Of a stretch of DNA of 64,000 nucleotides, positions 52,265 to 60,720 are shown in pieces (within the stretch, counting starts at the first letter, position 1; the number at the start of each line of letters is the position of its first letter). The DNA comes from Alistipes sp. (GTDB lineage Bacteria > Bacteroidota > Bacteroidia > Bacteroidales > Rikenellaceae). The translations under genes were made by a program, and so were the position numbers. The notes beneath the pieces were generated by a model. That model was not told the DNA's origin. It saw nothing but the letters and a program-made list of their open reading frames with translations, and searched no databases. The stretch lies in the NCBI GenBank assembly GCA_017646625.1, contig JAGCMF010000002.1, positions 1-64,000 of the forward strand, read 5' to 3'.

Positions 52265-52795
52265 CTATAGATGTGATATTTGTTGTATGATATCATCTAC
52301 ATAGGTGGCGTTATACTCTATCGTGGTATGGCGTATAACACCATCTCTATCTACGAGATATGTCCTTGGCACGTATGCCGTGGCGTATAGCTTGTATATC
52401 TCTGCGCTACTATCAGCAATGACGTCGAAGGTGTAGCCATTTGAGAGCATATACTCCTCTATCTCATGCTGTGTGCCACCACGCGACACGGCAATCATCC
52501 TAACGCCCGAAGCCTCTATATCCCCCATGCGTGGCACGATGTCGTTAAATAGCGCCTTGCAGTCGGGGCATGTGTGTGAGAAGAGTACTACAAAGACTAC
52601 GTTTCCACGTTCCTCGGAGAGGGTGAAGATATCGCCCTGGAGAGTTCTTGCCGTGAAGTCGGGAGCCATGTCGCCCACGGTGACCAGTGAGGACTCCTTG
52701 TACGATGGCAGTTCGTCGTTAATCATGTCGCAGCCCGCACATAGCAGTGCTGCAGTGACCATAATGAATGGGGTAAAGATAGCTCGTAGTATCAT
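52265..52795 (-). CDS. TlpA-like thioredoxin-fold lipoprotein
   Basis: 176-residue predicted lipoprotein, Cys22 after LCAG. An AhpC/TSA-TlpA thioredoxin fold follows (VGDMAPDFTARTLQGDIFTL), with the redox motif Cys76-Pro-Asp-Cys79 in SHTCPDCKALF and the cis-Pro region YVPRTYLVDRDG. CPDC differs from the CPHC of DsbA and CxxC of TlpA reductases. Likely a periplasmic or surface thiol-disulfide protein. It lies between the fimbria operon and the unknown envelope operon; a hairpin at 52822-52855 separates it from the latter. Confidence 0.83.
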   Translation of the reverse strand: MILRAIFTPFIMVTAALLCAGCDMINDELPSYKESSLVTVGDMAPDFTARTLQGDIFTLSEERGNVVFVVLFSHTCPDCKALFNDIVPRMGDIEASGVRMIAVSRGGTQHEIEEYMLSNGYTFDVIADSSAEIYKLYATAYVPRTYLVDRDGVIRHTTIEYNATYVDDIIQQISHL

Positions 52796-52821
52796 ATCAA
52801 AATTTCACTCTATTAAGCAAA

Positions 52822-52855
52822 GAGGACTGGCTAAAATGACTTTTAGTCAGCCCTC
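52822..52855 (-). terminator. Terminator of the minus-strand envelope operon
   Basis: GAGG and CTGGCTAAAA pair with TTTTAGTCAG and CCTC across one mismatch. On the minus strand the stem is followed by a moderate T-rich stretch (TCCTCTTTGC). Confidence 0.6.
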
Positions 52856-52877
52856 ATTAGTTGTTTGAGTTGGCGGG

Positions 52878-54224
52878 TTAGTTTGCGCGATGTACGCGTG
52901 CCTCACGCACCACACAGCCTATAAAGTTATTCACATTAGCCACGCCATTAACCCTGAATGTTGTAGCATCTATGAAGGCGTTGCCACCCTCTGCGTCGCT
53001 GTCGGTCTTCGCATTTGGGTCATCCAAGCGTGCGCGAGCCTCGTCGAGAGCACCAAAACGATTATCCCATATCTTACCCTCTATAGGGCTTATTGAGCCC
53101 ACCTTGCGGTACGACATCTTGCCATTCTGGTCAATTGTGGGCATGAGCACCTCATATGTAGATCTGTTGTTTACTCCCTCCTTGAGGCCTATCTGCACAT
53201 CTACTGTGCCATCTGGGTTGACACGATAGATAGGCACGTTAACCTTAAACTCCTCATATTCGCGCTGTAGCTGTACGATGGCCTTATCCACGGCACGTGT
53301 ACATGCCACGAACATCTGCTCATCCTTACTCTTATTCGAGAAGTACTTCGATGACACGATAGATGCCATTGTGGTTGTACGACCCACATACTCGAGTCGG
53401 AAGAGTGTGGTGTCGGCGCCACTCACAGCATCGAAAGCCTCACGACGACGTGTGCGCTCTGCTTCATCATGACGAGCACTAACGTAGTAGCTTGCGTAGA
53501 AGTCCTGTAGACGGCTCTCATCCCATGCCAGGCGGTAGAGGTACGATGTGACGTTCACGTTGAAGCCGTCAATCATATCTACGCCTATTGCCACAAGGTC
53601 GGTGGCGGGTGATATGTCGCGGCCTGTTGCCACAGAGAAGATGTCGCCAGCAATACTCAATATCGCTGCTGCGATGCCTGTTCTCTTGCCTGTATCTGCA
53701 AAGGTGATGTCGTTTACAAGGAGGAAGGTGTTGCCTATGAGTGACTCACCTCTGTCGGCGAGCTGCTCACGACCCATTATTGTGAGGTCGGCAATGCTGA
53801 TGTCGAGTTGTGATGCATCGTAGAGGCCACGTTCGCCGATGAGCTCAAGGTTGCATACACCTGTCCTGGGGTCGCGGTTAAACCACTTGGCCCACATGCT
53901 CTTTGCAATGCTATTATTGGTGATAAACCTCTCGATATCCTCAAGGTTTATCTTATCCTTCTGCTTACTCTTTGCCTTTGTCTTAACCCTCTTTGCCGAC
54001 GACTCAAAAGCCCTTATGTTAAGGTTGTGGTCGTTGAACTTGTCGGGCATAGGCATGTTGAGGAATGCCGATGCTATGGAGTTACCATATTCGAGGTTGG
54101 GATGGGTGATAAGCACCGAGTAAAGCGAACTGCGATGATACTCTGCAAGCGAGTCGGGACGATGCTGTGCAAAGACTGTAAGTGCTGTGCTTACAAGTAT
54201 TATTGTAAGTAGTAGTCGCTTCAT
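52878..54224 (-). CDS. Exported protein of unknown function
   Basis: 448-residue protein with a type I signal peptide (cut near TVFAQ, residue 20). The mature part is helix-rich at first, with a Lys-rich stretch KRVKTKAKSKQKDKINLEDI (about 79-98), then a segment with small hydrophobic residues (TGIAAAILSIAGDIFSVATG) and a C-terminal strand-rich part. No family recognised. Last gene of the five-gene operon 57193-52878 (minus); 51 nt after the preceding gene. Periplasmic or outer-membrane location is likely. Confidence 0.65.
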   Translation of the reverse strand: MKRLLLTIILVSTALTVFAQHRPDSLAEYHRSSLYSVLITHPNLEYGNSIASAFLNMPMPDKFNDHNLNIRAFESSAKRVKTKAKSKQKDKINLEDIERFITNNSIAKSMWAKWFNRDPRTGVCNLELIGERGLYDASQLDISIADLTIMGREQLADRGESLIGNTFLLVNDITFADTGKRTGIAAAILSIAGDIFSVATGRDISPATDLVAIGVDMIDGFNVNVTSYLYRLAWDESRLQDFYASYYVSARHDEAERTRRREAFDAVSGADTTLFRLEYVGRTTTMASIVSSKYFSNKSKDEQMFVACTRAVDKAIVQLQREYEEFKVNVPIYRVNPDGTVDVQIGLKEGVNNRSTYEVLMPTIDQNGKMSYRKVGSISPIEGKIWDNRFGALDEARARLDDPNAKTDSDAEGGNAFIDATTFRVNGVANVNNFIGCVVREARVHRAN

Positions 54225-54275
54225 TGGTTGTTGCTGTTAGTAGTGTATGTGTTGTCCGTAATGAAGTTTGGTGGA

Positions 54276-55214
54276 CTAATGCCACCAAACTTCGTAGTTA
54301 ATAGGCTGCTGGTTGTTACCATAAGCCATACCTACATCGCGCCATGCCTCGAGACGACGGTCCTGGTGCTGGTAGTACCAGTTTCGGAACTGCTCTGTCT
54401 GCTCACGTGTCCAGCTGTGCTCGTCGACACCGAACGCCTTAATCTCGGCAGCCAACGCCTCAGCCTCGGCATAGCATGTAGAGTATGGAGATACCTGTGC
54501 GAGGTACTCGCAAGCCGCTACAGCAGCCTCGTAGCTATGTGATGATGCCCATGCGGCCTTTGCATGCTGAAGAGCAATGAGTGAGTCGTAGTCTATCATT
54601 ATCTGATATATGCGCAATGCTGTCTCGTTAACCCTCTCGTAGCCCTCGCATACATCAGGTATGCAAGCGAGGATGAAGAGTGCCTCGTTGTAGTCGCCGA
54701 GCTTTGCCACGGCCTCTGCCTGTGCGATGAAGAAGTCGAGCTGTGACTCATAGTAGTCAACAATCTTGTCGTTGGCTGACGCTATGAAGCTGCTTATCTG
54801 CGATGAACGTATGTTGAGGCTGTTGAAGGCGTTTGCGAGAGCCTCATTCTCACTCTTGCCTATACCCTCATGGCTCAATGTAACACTCTCATAGAGACGC
54901 TTTGTGTGGATGTCGGCGATGTAGAATGTTGTCTCCACCTTCTGTATAACCTTCACCGGAGCGCCACCCAACACCTGCTTGTCTGTGCATGCCACGAAGC
55001 ATGTGATGAAGAATGATGAGCTGTCGAGAGAGCCCACGCCATGTGTTGTTACCATCTGGCGCATCTTATTCTCGAGAATGCTCTGTGCATATGCTGGTAC
55101 TATCTCTGTATCGTTTGATACGAATACACCCATTGGCACTGTTAGCTTTGCCTCCTGTGCCATGGCGCCAACCATGAATATGGTGGCAAGTGCTGTTAAA
55201 AGTATCTTTTTCAT
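54276..55214 (-). CDS. Exported protein of unknown function (LPP20/TPR-like)
   Basis: 312-residue protein with a signal peptide (cut near AMAQ). Residues about 20-165 form an alpha/beta part (VFVSNDTEIVPAYAQSILEN, VIQKVETTFYIADIHTKRLY, NEALANAFNSLN) resembling the domains of CsgG/LPP20-like outer-membrane assembly proteins, followed by a TPR-like helical part (AEAVAKLGDYNEALFILACI, YEAAVAACEYLAQVSP). The tail is Trp/Tyr/Gln-rich. It follows the DUF6175-like gene by 23 nt. The similarity is weak and the role unknown. Confidence 0.6.
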   Translation of the reverse strand: MKKILLTALATIFMVGAMAQEAKLTVPMGVFVSNDTEIVPAYAQSILENKMRQMVTTHGVGSLDSSSFFITCFVACTDKQVLGGAPVKVIQKVETTFYIADIHTKRLYESVTLSHEGIGKSENEALANAFNSLNIRSSQISSFIASANDKIVDYYESQLDFFIAQAEAVAKLGDYNEALFILACIPDVCEGYERVNETALRIYQIMIDYDSLIALQHAKAAWASSHSYEAAVAACEYLAQVSPYSTCYAEAEALAAEIKAFGVDEHSWTREQTEQFRNWYYQHQDRRLEAWRDVGMAYGNNQQPINYEVWWH

Positions 55215-55237
55215 ACCCTTAAATCATCATTTCGTTA

Positions 55238-56161
55238 TTAACCAATCTCGATGCGGCAAGAGCCCAGACCGAGAGTCACAATCTTAATAGGTGTAACACC
55301 ATACTCGCTGCGTAGCTTGCGTACGAGGGTGTTTATGTAGCGACGTGCGTCGATGGCTGTGCCACGTTCATCGTATAGAGGGATGCGTACCTGCTCGAAT
55401 ACCCAGCGTGTGTCAGATGCTGTAGGTACTGTGTAGCGGCCCTGCACGGTGTTGTCGTCGAACCACATCTCCATGATGTCACTCAAGAGATAACCCTCTG
55501 TGCCGACCTCTGATGAGAAGTCGTAAGCCGAGCTATTCTTGATGAGGAATGTGTAGCTCACCTCGCGGCCGTTAGTGCCCATGTCGCGGAAGTAGTTGTC
55601 GAGACGTGTGCAGAAGCTGTCGAAGGCATCTGTAGTAACCTGCTTGAGCTGACGTGCTGGGCTCACGAAGCCTGACTCGGGACCTATGAGGTCACAACCT
55701 GTAATCTGCTTGCGTGAGTATGAGTCCACACCCTTGATGTTGTAGCGTACAGAGAACTTGTCGGGGCTTGTCTCGACAACATCCCATGACACCTCCACTG
55801 TGATGTCTGCCTTTGCACGGTTAAGAATCATATCTGTGCGTGACATTGCCAAATCCTCGCTTAATGCCTCGTCGAGCTTTATAGCCTCGATTGTTGCTGC
55901 GAGGTCCTGCAAAGGGAAGCCACGGTCGGCCATCTCGTTACCGAAGCCTATCATTACGGCGTTGAGGTCGGCATTGCCGAGTACTGCCTTCTCGTAGTTT
56001 ACCACCTGTGTCTTTGTGCCATAAACGTCAACCTCGTCGTAGTAGCCATTAGCTATACACCACTGGTTTGAAGGCACCACCATGATTGTAGGTTTCTTTG
56101 CCTGACCAAAGGCGTTTATTGAAACCATTGCGCATAGCGCAACCAATAAAAGTCTCTTCAT
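55238..56161 (-). CDS. DUF6175-like exported protein
   Basis: 307-residue protein with a signal peptide (cut near NAFG/QAK). The start of the mature part (KKPTIMVVPSNQWCIANGYY) and MADRGFPLQDLAATIEAIKL, then RAKADITVEVSWDVVETSPD match what I remember of the DUF6175 family of Bacteroidales, which often lies next to other small envelope proteins. The alternating alpha/beta layout resembles CsgG/LPP20-type domains. The last part (about 195-307) ends with LGLGSCRIEIG. Central gene of the operon; 8 nt after the 162-residue lipoprotein gene. Function unknown. Confidence 0.65.
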   Translation of the reverse strand: MKRLLLVALCAMVSINAFGQAKKPTIMVVPSNQWCIANGYYDEVDVYGTKTQVVNYEKAVLGNADLNAVMIGFGNEMADRGFPLQDLAATIEAIKLDEALSEDLAMSRTDMILNRAKADITVEVSWDVVETSPDKFSVRYNIKGVDSYSRKQITGCDLIGPESGFVSPARQLKQVTTDAFDSFCTRLDNYFRDMGTNGREVSYTFLIKNSSAYDFSSEVGTEGYLLSDIMEMWFDDNTVQGRYTVPTASDTRWVFEQVRIPLYDERGTAIDARRYINTLVRKLRSEYGVTPIKIVTLGLGSCRIEIG

Positions 56162-56169
56162 AACTATCT

Positions 56170-56658
56170 CTATTCTTTAATTATTCCCTGCTCCTTAAGA
56201 TATGCCTTTAGGCGTGCACGTTCTACGGTTACTGTAGTAGACATCTTTGTCTGTGTGCCACCCCATGACTTCTCGTTAGTGTCATCCTTCTTATCCTTCT
56301 TGTTCACGAAACGTGTATATTCGCCACCGTCAGCGAAGAAGGCGTTGAAGAACTCCTCGTAGCGCTGCTGTGCGTTAGCCTCGTATATCAAAGGGCGTGA
56401 GAGTGATGGGTTGTTAGGTACGTTTACGCCCTCGAAGATAACCTGATATACAGCATTCTTGCGTGCCTGTGTACGTGCGTCTATGCGGTTACGACCCTGG
56501 CCGTAGGCGCGTAGTGTCATCGAGCCATCCAACTCGGTGTTGAGGAACTCACACTTGTTGAGGTAGAAGGCGTCTGTTGAGTGATCCTTTGTAGCGTAGC
56601 ACGATGTGAGGATAAGTGCTATGCTCATTACAGCTATTAGTAGTGATACTCTTTTCAT
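56170..56658 (-). CDS. Small lipoprotein, paralogue of the neighbouring 56687-57193 product
   Basis: 162-residue predicted lipoprotein, Cys20 after ILTS. A repeated pattern is shared with the upstream gene product: QARKNAVYQVIFEGV here versus QARKNAVHGVIFRGY there, and RYEEFFNAFFADGGEYTRF versus RYEDFFSAFFNDETGDYARY; the last 25 residues also correspond (LKAYLKEQGIIKE versus LRQHLEEAGIIQP). The core looks like an LPP20-type alpha/beta domain. This copy is lipidated, the other is not, so they may form a lipoprotein/periplasmic pair. Confidence 0.7.
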   Translation of the reverse strand: MKRVSLLIAVMSIALILTSCYATKDHSTDAFYLNKCEFLNTELDGSMTLRAYGQGRNRIDARTQARKNAVYQVIFEGVNVPNNPSLSRPLIYEANAQQRYEEFFNAFFADGGEYTRFVNKKDKKDDTNEKSWGGTQTKMSTTVTVERARLKAYLKEQGIIKE

Positions 56659-56686
56659 TGTTGTCTATGGTTTAAGTGTCGTTATG

Positions 56687-57193
56687 TTAGAATAGGCCGC
56701 CGCCGAGTGGCTGTATTATGCCTGCCTCCTCGAGGTGCTGGCGTAGCATACGATGGTTCACTGTTACCACAACACCCGCCTTGTACTGCTTGCCCACCTT
56801 GATTATCTGTGCCGAGCTATCCAGAACGCTTGGTGCATAGCGTGCATAGTCGCCTGTCTCGTCGTTGAAGAATGCGCTGAAGAAGTCCTCGTAACGTGAC
56901 TCTATAGAGGCATCTCTAACGAGTGGAGATACTGATGCGTAGCCGGGCTCTGTTGATGCATAACCACGGAATATTACGCCGTGTACAGCATTCTTACGCG
57001 CCTGCTCGAGGGCGATGCGTGACTTCTTTGAGTAGCTCCATACCTTCACGAGAAGGAAACCGTCAGAGTTGCGGCAGTACTCAATGTCGTAGCGGAACTG
57101 CTCTGTGTCCTCATTAGCCTTCTGCTTCTTGTCCGCGAAAGATGGTGTGATGGCCATAAGAAGCAGTGCCATAAGAAGAAAAATCCTTTTCAT
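56687..57193 (-). CDS. Small exported protein, paralogue of the 56170-56658 lipoprotein
   Basis: 168-residue protein with a cleavable signal peptide (cut near SFA, residue 20) and no lipobox Cys. Shared blocks with the next gene product are ALEQARKNAVHGVIFRGY and RYEDFFSAFFNDETGDYARY, so the two arose by tandem duplication. First gene of the operon, with a leader of about 220 nt from the promoter at 57421-57453. Function unknown; the family may be LPP20-like. Confidence 0.7.
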   Translation of the reverse strand: MKRIFLLMALLLMAITPSFADKKQKANEDTEQFRYDIEYCRNSDGFLLVKVWSYSKKSRIALEQARKNAVHGVIFRGYASTEPGYASVSPLVRDASIESRYEDFFSAFFNDETGDYARYAPSVLDSSAQIIKVGKQYKAGVVVTVNHRMLRQHLEEAGIIQPLGGGLF

Positions 57194-57420
57194 TAATCTG
57201 TAATTGTTTATATCGCCATCAGCCTCATGGTGGCATTATTATAATATAGGAGGTGTGAGGCTTTCGTCGTTATCGTAAACGGGTTATGTTTGCTGTCAAG
57301 GGTTGAGGGATTGTTGCCTACCTTCTTGACGCTGCCGATTCCCCATTATCTCTCATTTCTGATGCACGTAGACGATTGACGAAACACTTCCACTAACATA
57401 TGTTACAGTTGTTCGTAACA

Positions 57421-57453
57421 CAAAATTAATAAAAGTTTTGTAAATAGTTCAAA
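57421..57453 (-). promoter_or_regulatory. Probable promoter of the minus-strand envelope operon
   Basis: Minus strand: TTTG (57453-57450), 21 nt, TAATTTTG (57428-57421). Confidence 0.55.
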
Positions 57454-57552
57454 AAAGATGAATTTTTTAGACTGTAAGTAGCTCTTTTTTTCAACAAAAA
57501 TGTTATAATGGCTCGTAGTGTGATACATGTTACTAAAAACGGGAAAACTTTT

Positions 57553-57583
57553 TTTGTTTTTTGAGTTTTCTTTCATATATTTG
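57553..57583 (+). promoter_or_regulatory. Bacteroides-type promoter for the tetR/RND operon
   Basis: TTTG (57553-57556), 19 nt, TATATTTG (57576-57583); exact consensus, 24 nt before the tetR ATG at 57608. Confidence 0.85.
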
Positions 57584-57607
57584 CACCGTGATAAACTATC
57601 GTTACAA

Positions 57608-58222
57608 ATGACACAGAGGGATAATATAATACATCACGCATCGAAGATGTTCGTTGAGCAGGGCATTAAGGCTGTGCGCATGGATGACATTGCGCAAGAG
57701 CTTTCAATCTCTAAACGAACACTTTATGAGTTGTTTGGCGATAAGGAGGAACTCATCTTTCAAAGCATAAAGCACTACTCCGAGCAGGCGCGCGAACGTC
57801 GCATAAAGCAGATATTGGATCTGGAGAATCCTCTCGAGATCATGGTCATCAGCATCCGCGATATGATCGATGCTGCACCCGTGGCGGGCCGCATACGCCG
57901 TAATATGCGTAGGTTCTATCCTACGGTATATGCTAAATTGGAGGAGGAGGTGCAGGCAACCTCGCAGAACGACCTTAAGCGTTGGGTGTCGGAGTGTCTG
58001 GAGTGTGGCTATTTCGACCGTAGGATACGTTCGGAGTATGCCATAAAACTCATTCATCACTCGGTGCATGGTGTGCTTGTAAACACACTACATGAGGAGA
58101 CACCGTCGGATGAGCTCGTATCGTTGATGTCATATTCGTTGCTGATCTTCATACGCGGTCTCTGCACCGTCGAGGGTCAGCGTGTCATAGATGAGTGCAC
58201 ACAGAAGTATTTTAATATATAG
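57608..58222 (+). CDS. TetR/AcrR-family transcriptional regulator
   Basis: 204-residue TetR-type regulator. The N-terminal helix-turn-helix (AVRMDDIAQELSISKRTLYE, about residues 22-41, followed by LFGDKEELI) is standard; the C-terminal ligand/dimer domain is unspecific. Start placed at ATG 57608 because the promoter at 57553-57583 overlaps any earlier in-frame start. It leads the efflux genes on the same strand with a 45-nt gap, so it likely controls them and itself; the inducer is unknown. Confidence 0.9.
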   Translation: MTQRDNIIHHASKMFVEQGIKAVRMDDIAQELSISKRTLYELFGDKEELIFQSIKHYSEQARERRIKQILDLENPLEIMVISIRDMIDAAPVAGRIRRNMRRFYPTVYAKLEEEVQATSQNDLKRWVSECLECGYFDRRIRSEYAIKLIHHSVHGVLVNTLHEETPSDELVSLMSYSLLIFIRGLCTVEGQRVIDECTQKYFNI

Positions 58223-58267
58223 TATCTGTGGTCGTAGGAGAATAAACAAGTAAAATATATTAATAGG

Positions 58268-59626
58268 ATGAAAAAGATTTTAATGACTATCTGTATGGCT
58301 CTTGCCTCGTTGTGTGTGGCGGAGGCACAGGTGCAACTCTCGCTTGACAAGGCGATAGAGATTGCGTTGAGTGACAACCCAACAATCCAGGTTGCCGACC
58401 TCGAGATTGAACGTTACGACTATGTCTATAAGCAGACCGTGGCGACACTCTATCCACAGGTAGATGCTTCGGGCCAATATGCTCTTGCCCTTCGTCGTCA
58501 GGAGATGACCGAAGGATTCTCGTTTGGTGGTAAGAACACCGTCACAGTATCTGGTAGCATCTCGCTTCCACTCTTCGTACCTTCGGTATACCGACAGATG
58601 AAGATGAATCGTACGCAGATGGCCACTGCTGTGGAGAGTGCTCGTGCTAATCGTATAGACCTTGTTGCTGCGGTGCGCGCTGCATACTACAATGTGTTGC
58701 TTGCCGAGCAGTCGTTAGAGGTGTTGCAGGAGGCAATAGCAACGACACAGCGTGTTGTGGACAACACCAAGGCACTCTACGATAATGGTCTTGCTGCCGA
58801 GTATGACTACCTCACAGCACAGGTGCAGCTCTCTAACCTACGTCCACAGGCGTTGCAGGCGCAGAACGCCATAGAGATTACAAAGCTTCAGCTCAAGATG
58901 TACCTATCTATCCCCGAGGAGGTAGACATCACCGTCACAGGTAACCTCGATGACTTCCGCACACAGATACTCCTTGCCGAGGACTACTCTATGGATATCA
59001 GCGAGAATACTACACTCCGCACGTTGGACCTACAGCGCGAGTTACTCGAGCATCAGGAGAAGCTCATCCAGACAACACGTATGCCTACCGTTGCAGCCTT
59101 TGGTAGCATCTCATACCTCGGTCAGGAACGTGTTGACTTGAGTGGTCTTATGGGTGGCGCTATGGGTGGCGCTACATCGGCTGCACAATCTGGTCAGTCG
59201 AAGATGTGGTGGCAGTATCCTATCTCTGTAGGTGCACAGATATCTATTCCTATCTTTTCGGGCTTCAAGAAGACTAACCAGCTTCGTGAGGTGCGTAACC
59301 AGATAGCACAGCTCGACTTGCAGCGCGAGTATGCTGCCGAGGGTGTACGTCTGCAGATTCAGCAGGCTGTAAACACGTTGCTCACAGCGCGTGAGACTAT
59401 GCTTGCCAACGAGCTTACCGTGGAGCAGGCACAGAAGGCCTACGATATCACCTACACACGTTATAATGCGGGTGCTGGTACCATCATCGAGCTTAACAGC
59501 GCGCAGCTATCACTCACACAGGCGCAGTTGAGCTACTCGCAGTCTATCTACGACTATCTATCGGCACATGCCCAGTATGAGAAGGCTCTAGGCGTTGAGA
59601 ACTTCTGCGATGCAGCAAGCAAGTAG
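58268..59626 (+). CDS. TolC-family outer-membrane efflux protein
   Basis: 452-residue TolC-type channel: signal peptide to about residue 20 (AEAQ), then the two repeats of long helices and barrel strands expected (e.g. VDNTKALYDNGLAAEYDYLT, and in repeat 2 AQKAYDITYTRYNAGAGTII, both with the YxxGxxxxxD/L pattern). A glycine/methionine-rich insert LSGLMGGAMGGATSAAQSG (about 294-312) interrupts the second half. Forms the outer-membrane duct for the RND pump encoded downstream. 38 nt before the adaptor gene. Confidence 0.93.
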   Translation: MKKILMTICMALASLCVAEAQVQLSLDKAIEIALSDNPTIQVADLEIERYDYVYKQTVATLYPQVDASGQYALALRRQEMTEGFSFGGKNTVTVSGSISLPLFVPSVYRQMKMNRTQMATAVESARANRIDLVAAVRAAYYNVLLAEQSLEVLQEAIATTQRVVDNTKALYDNGLAAEYDYLTAQVQLSNLRPQALQAQNAIEITKLQLKMYLSIPEEVDITVTGNLDDFRTQILLAEDYSMDISENTTLRTLDLQRELLEHQEKLIQTTRMPTVAAFGSISYLGQERVDLSGLMGGAMGGATSAAQSGQSKMWWQYPISVGAQISIPIFSGFKKTNQLREVRNQIAQLDLQREYAAEGVRLQIQQAVNTLLTARETMLANELTVEQAQKAYDITYTRYNAGAGTIIELNSAQLSLTQAQLSYSQSIYDYLSAHAQYEKALGVENFCDAASK

Positions 59627-59664
59627 CCTATTTAAAGCAAATAAATTAAAAATGATATAAGAGT

Positions 59665-60681
59665 ATGAAGAAGAGTTTAATGCTTATTATTGCAGCTGCA
59701 GCGTTTGTTGCCTGCAACTCTAACCAGAGCACCACAACAGAGGATGCTGCTGAAACCACTGCTGTGGTTGTTAAGACCTCTACTGCCGAGCTTGTTACGG
59801 TAGACCTCATGGAGACTTACACATCCGAAATTCTCCCATATAAGGAGAACGACATCACCCCCGCCGCCCAGGGCCTACACATCGACCGTATTATGGTTGA
59901 TGTAGGTGATAGGGTCAAGGCCGGTCAGGTGCTCGTAACACTTAACCGCACCAACCTTCGTCAGTTGGAGCTCAACATGGCAACAGTGCAGGATACCTAT
60001 GATCGTATGGTTCCTGTGCATGCTGCGGGAGGTATCTCTGACCAGCAGCTTACAGAGCTTGAGAACACGCTTAATCTTCAGCGTGAGATGGTTAATCATA
60101 TGCGCGAGAACTCGGAGATAGTATCACCTATCTCGGGTGTTGTTACGGCGCGCAACTTCGAGGATGGCGACCTCTTTGCCTCTATGCCTATCCTCCACAT
60201 CATGCAGATTGACAAACTTAAGGTTATGGCAAACGTGTCAGAGCAGTTCTATCCTGTCGTTAAGGTAGGTCAGCCTGTTGAGATTCATGTCGACATCTTC
60301 CCTGGCGAGGTATTCGAGGGTAGGGTATCACGTATCAACCCAGCGCTTGATGCTGCGACACGCACCTTCGGTGTTGAGGTTACCATACCTAATGGTGACG
60401 AACGTCTCCGCCCAGGTATGTACGCACGCGCTACCTTCAATATGGGTCAGCGTTCAAGCGTTATGGTCTCTGACATAGCTGTGCAGAAGCAGTCGGGCTC
60501 ATCAGAACGCTACGTATATGTCATCAAGGATGGTATTGCAGACTATCGTCTTGTGCGTGATGGTCGTCGTGTAGATGGCATGGTTGAGATTCTCTCTGGC
60601 GTTGAGGTTGGTGAGGATGTTGCCACTACCTCATTTGTGCGTCTCATGGATGGCACTGCTGTAGAGGTTGTTAACGAGTAG
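59665..60681 (+). CDS. RND efflux periplasmic adaptor lipoprotein (membrane fusion protein)
   Basis: 338-residue adaptor, lipidated at Cys17 (AFVAC). A lipoyl/barrel-sandwich domain is split by a short helical hairpin: GLHIDRIMVDVGDRVKAGQV (about 70-89) and SPISGVVTARNFEDGDLF (about 154-171). The beta-barrel and membrane-proximal parts follow (RINPALDAATRTFGVEV, RPGMYARATF). The hairpin is short, as in adaptors that meet TolC tip to tip. It links the inner-membrane pump and the TolC-type channel. Confidence 0.92.
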   Translation: MKKSLMLIIAAAAFVACNSNQSTTTEDAAETTAVVVKTSTAELVTVDLMETYTSEILPYKENDITPAAQGLHIDRIMVDVGDRVKAGQVLVTLNRTNLRQLELNMATVQDTYDRMVPVHAAGGISDQQLTELENTLNLQREMVNHMRENSEIVSPISGVVTARNFEDGDLFASMPILHIMQIDKLKVMANVSEQFYPVVKVGQPVEIHVDIFPGEVFEGRVSRINPALDAATRTFGVEVTIPNGDERLRPGMYARATFNMGQRSSVMVSDIAVQKQSGSSERYVYVIKDGIADYRLVRDGRRVDGMVEILSGVEVGEDVATTSFVRLMDGTAVEVVNE

Positions 60682-60720
60682 TCGTCGGGACAGTTATAAA
60701 CATCATAAGAGTTTTACAAG

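Larger units (their letters stand above)
57194..57607. other. Divergent regulatory region between envelope operon and tetR (414 nt)
   Basis: No gene. It holds the minus-strand promoter at 57421-57453, leaving a leader of about 220 nt whose role is unclear, and the tetR promoter at 57553-57583. The 57420-57600 part is AT-rich. A TetR-type operator would be expected here, but no long palindrome is obvious to me. Confidence 0.6.

Noticed and set aside
57527..57607. 27-residue N-terminal extension of the TetR regulator
   Set aside because: It overlaps the exact-consensus promoter at 57553-57583; TetR proteins start close to the helix-turn-helix.
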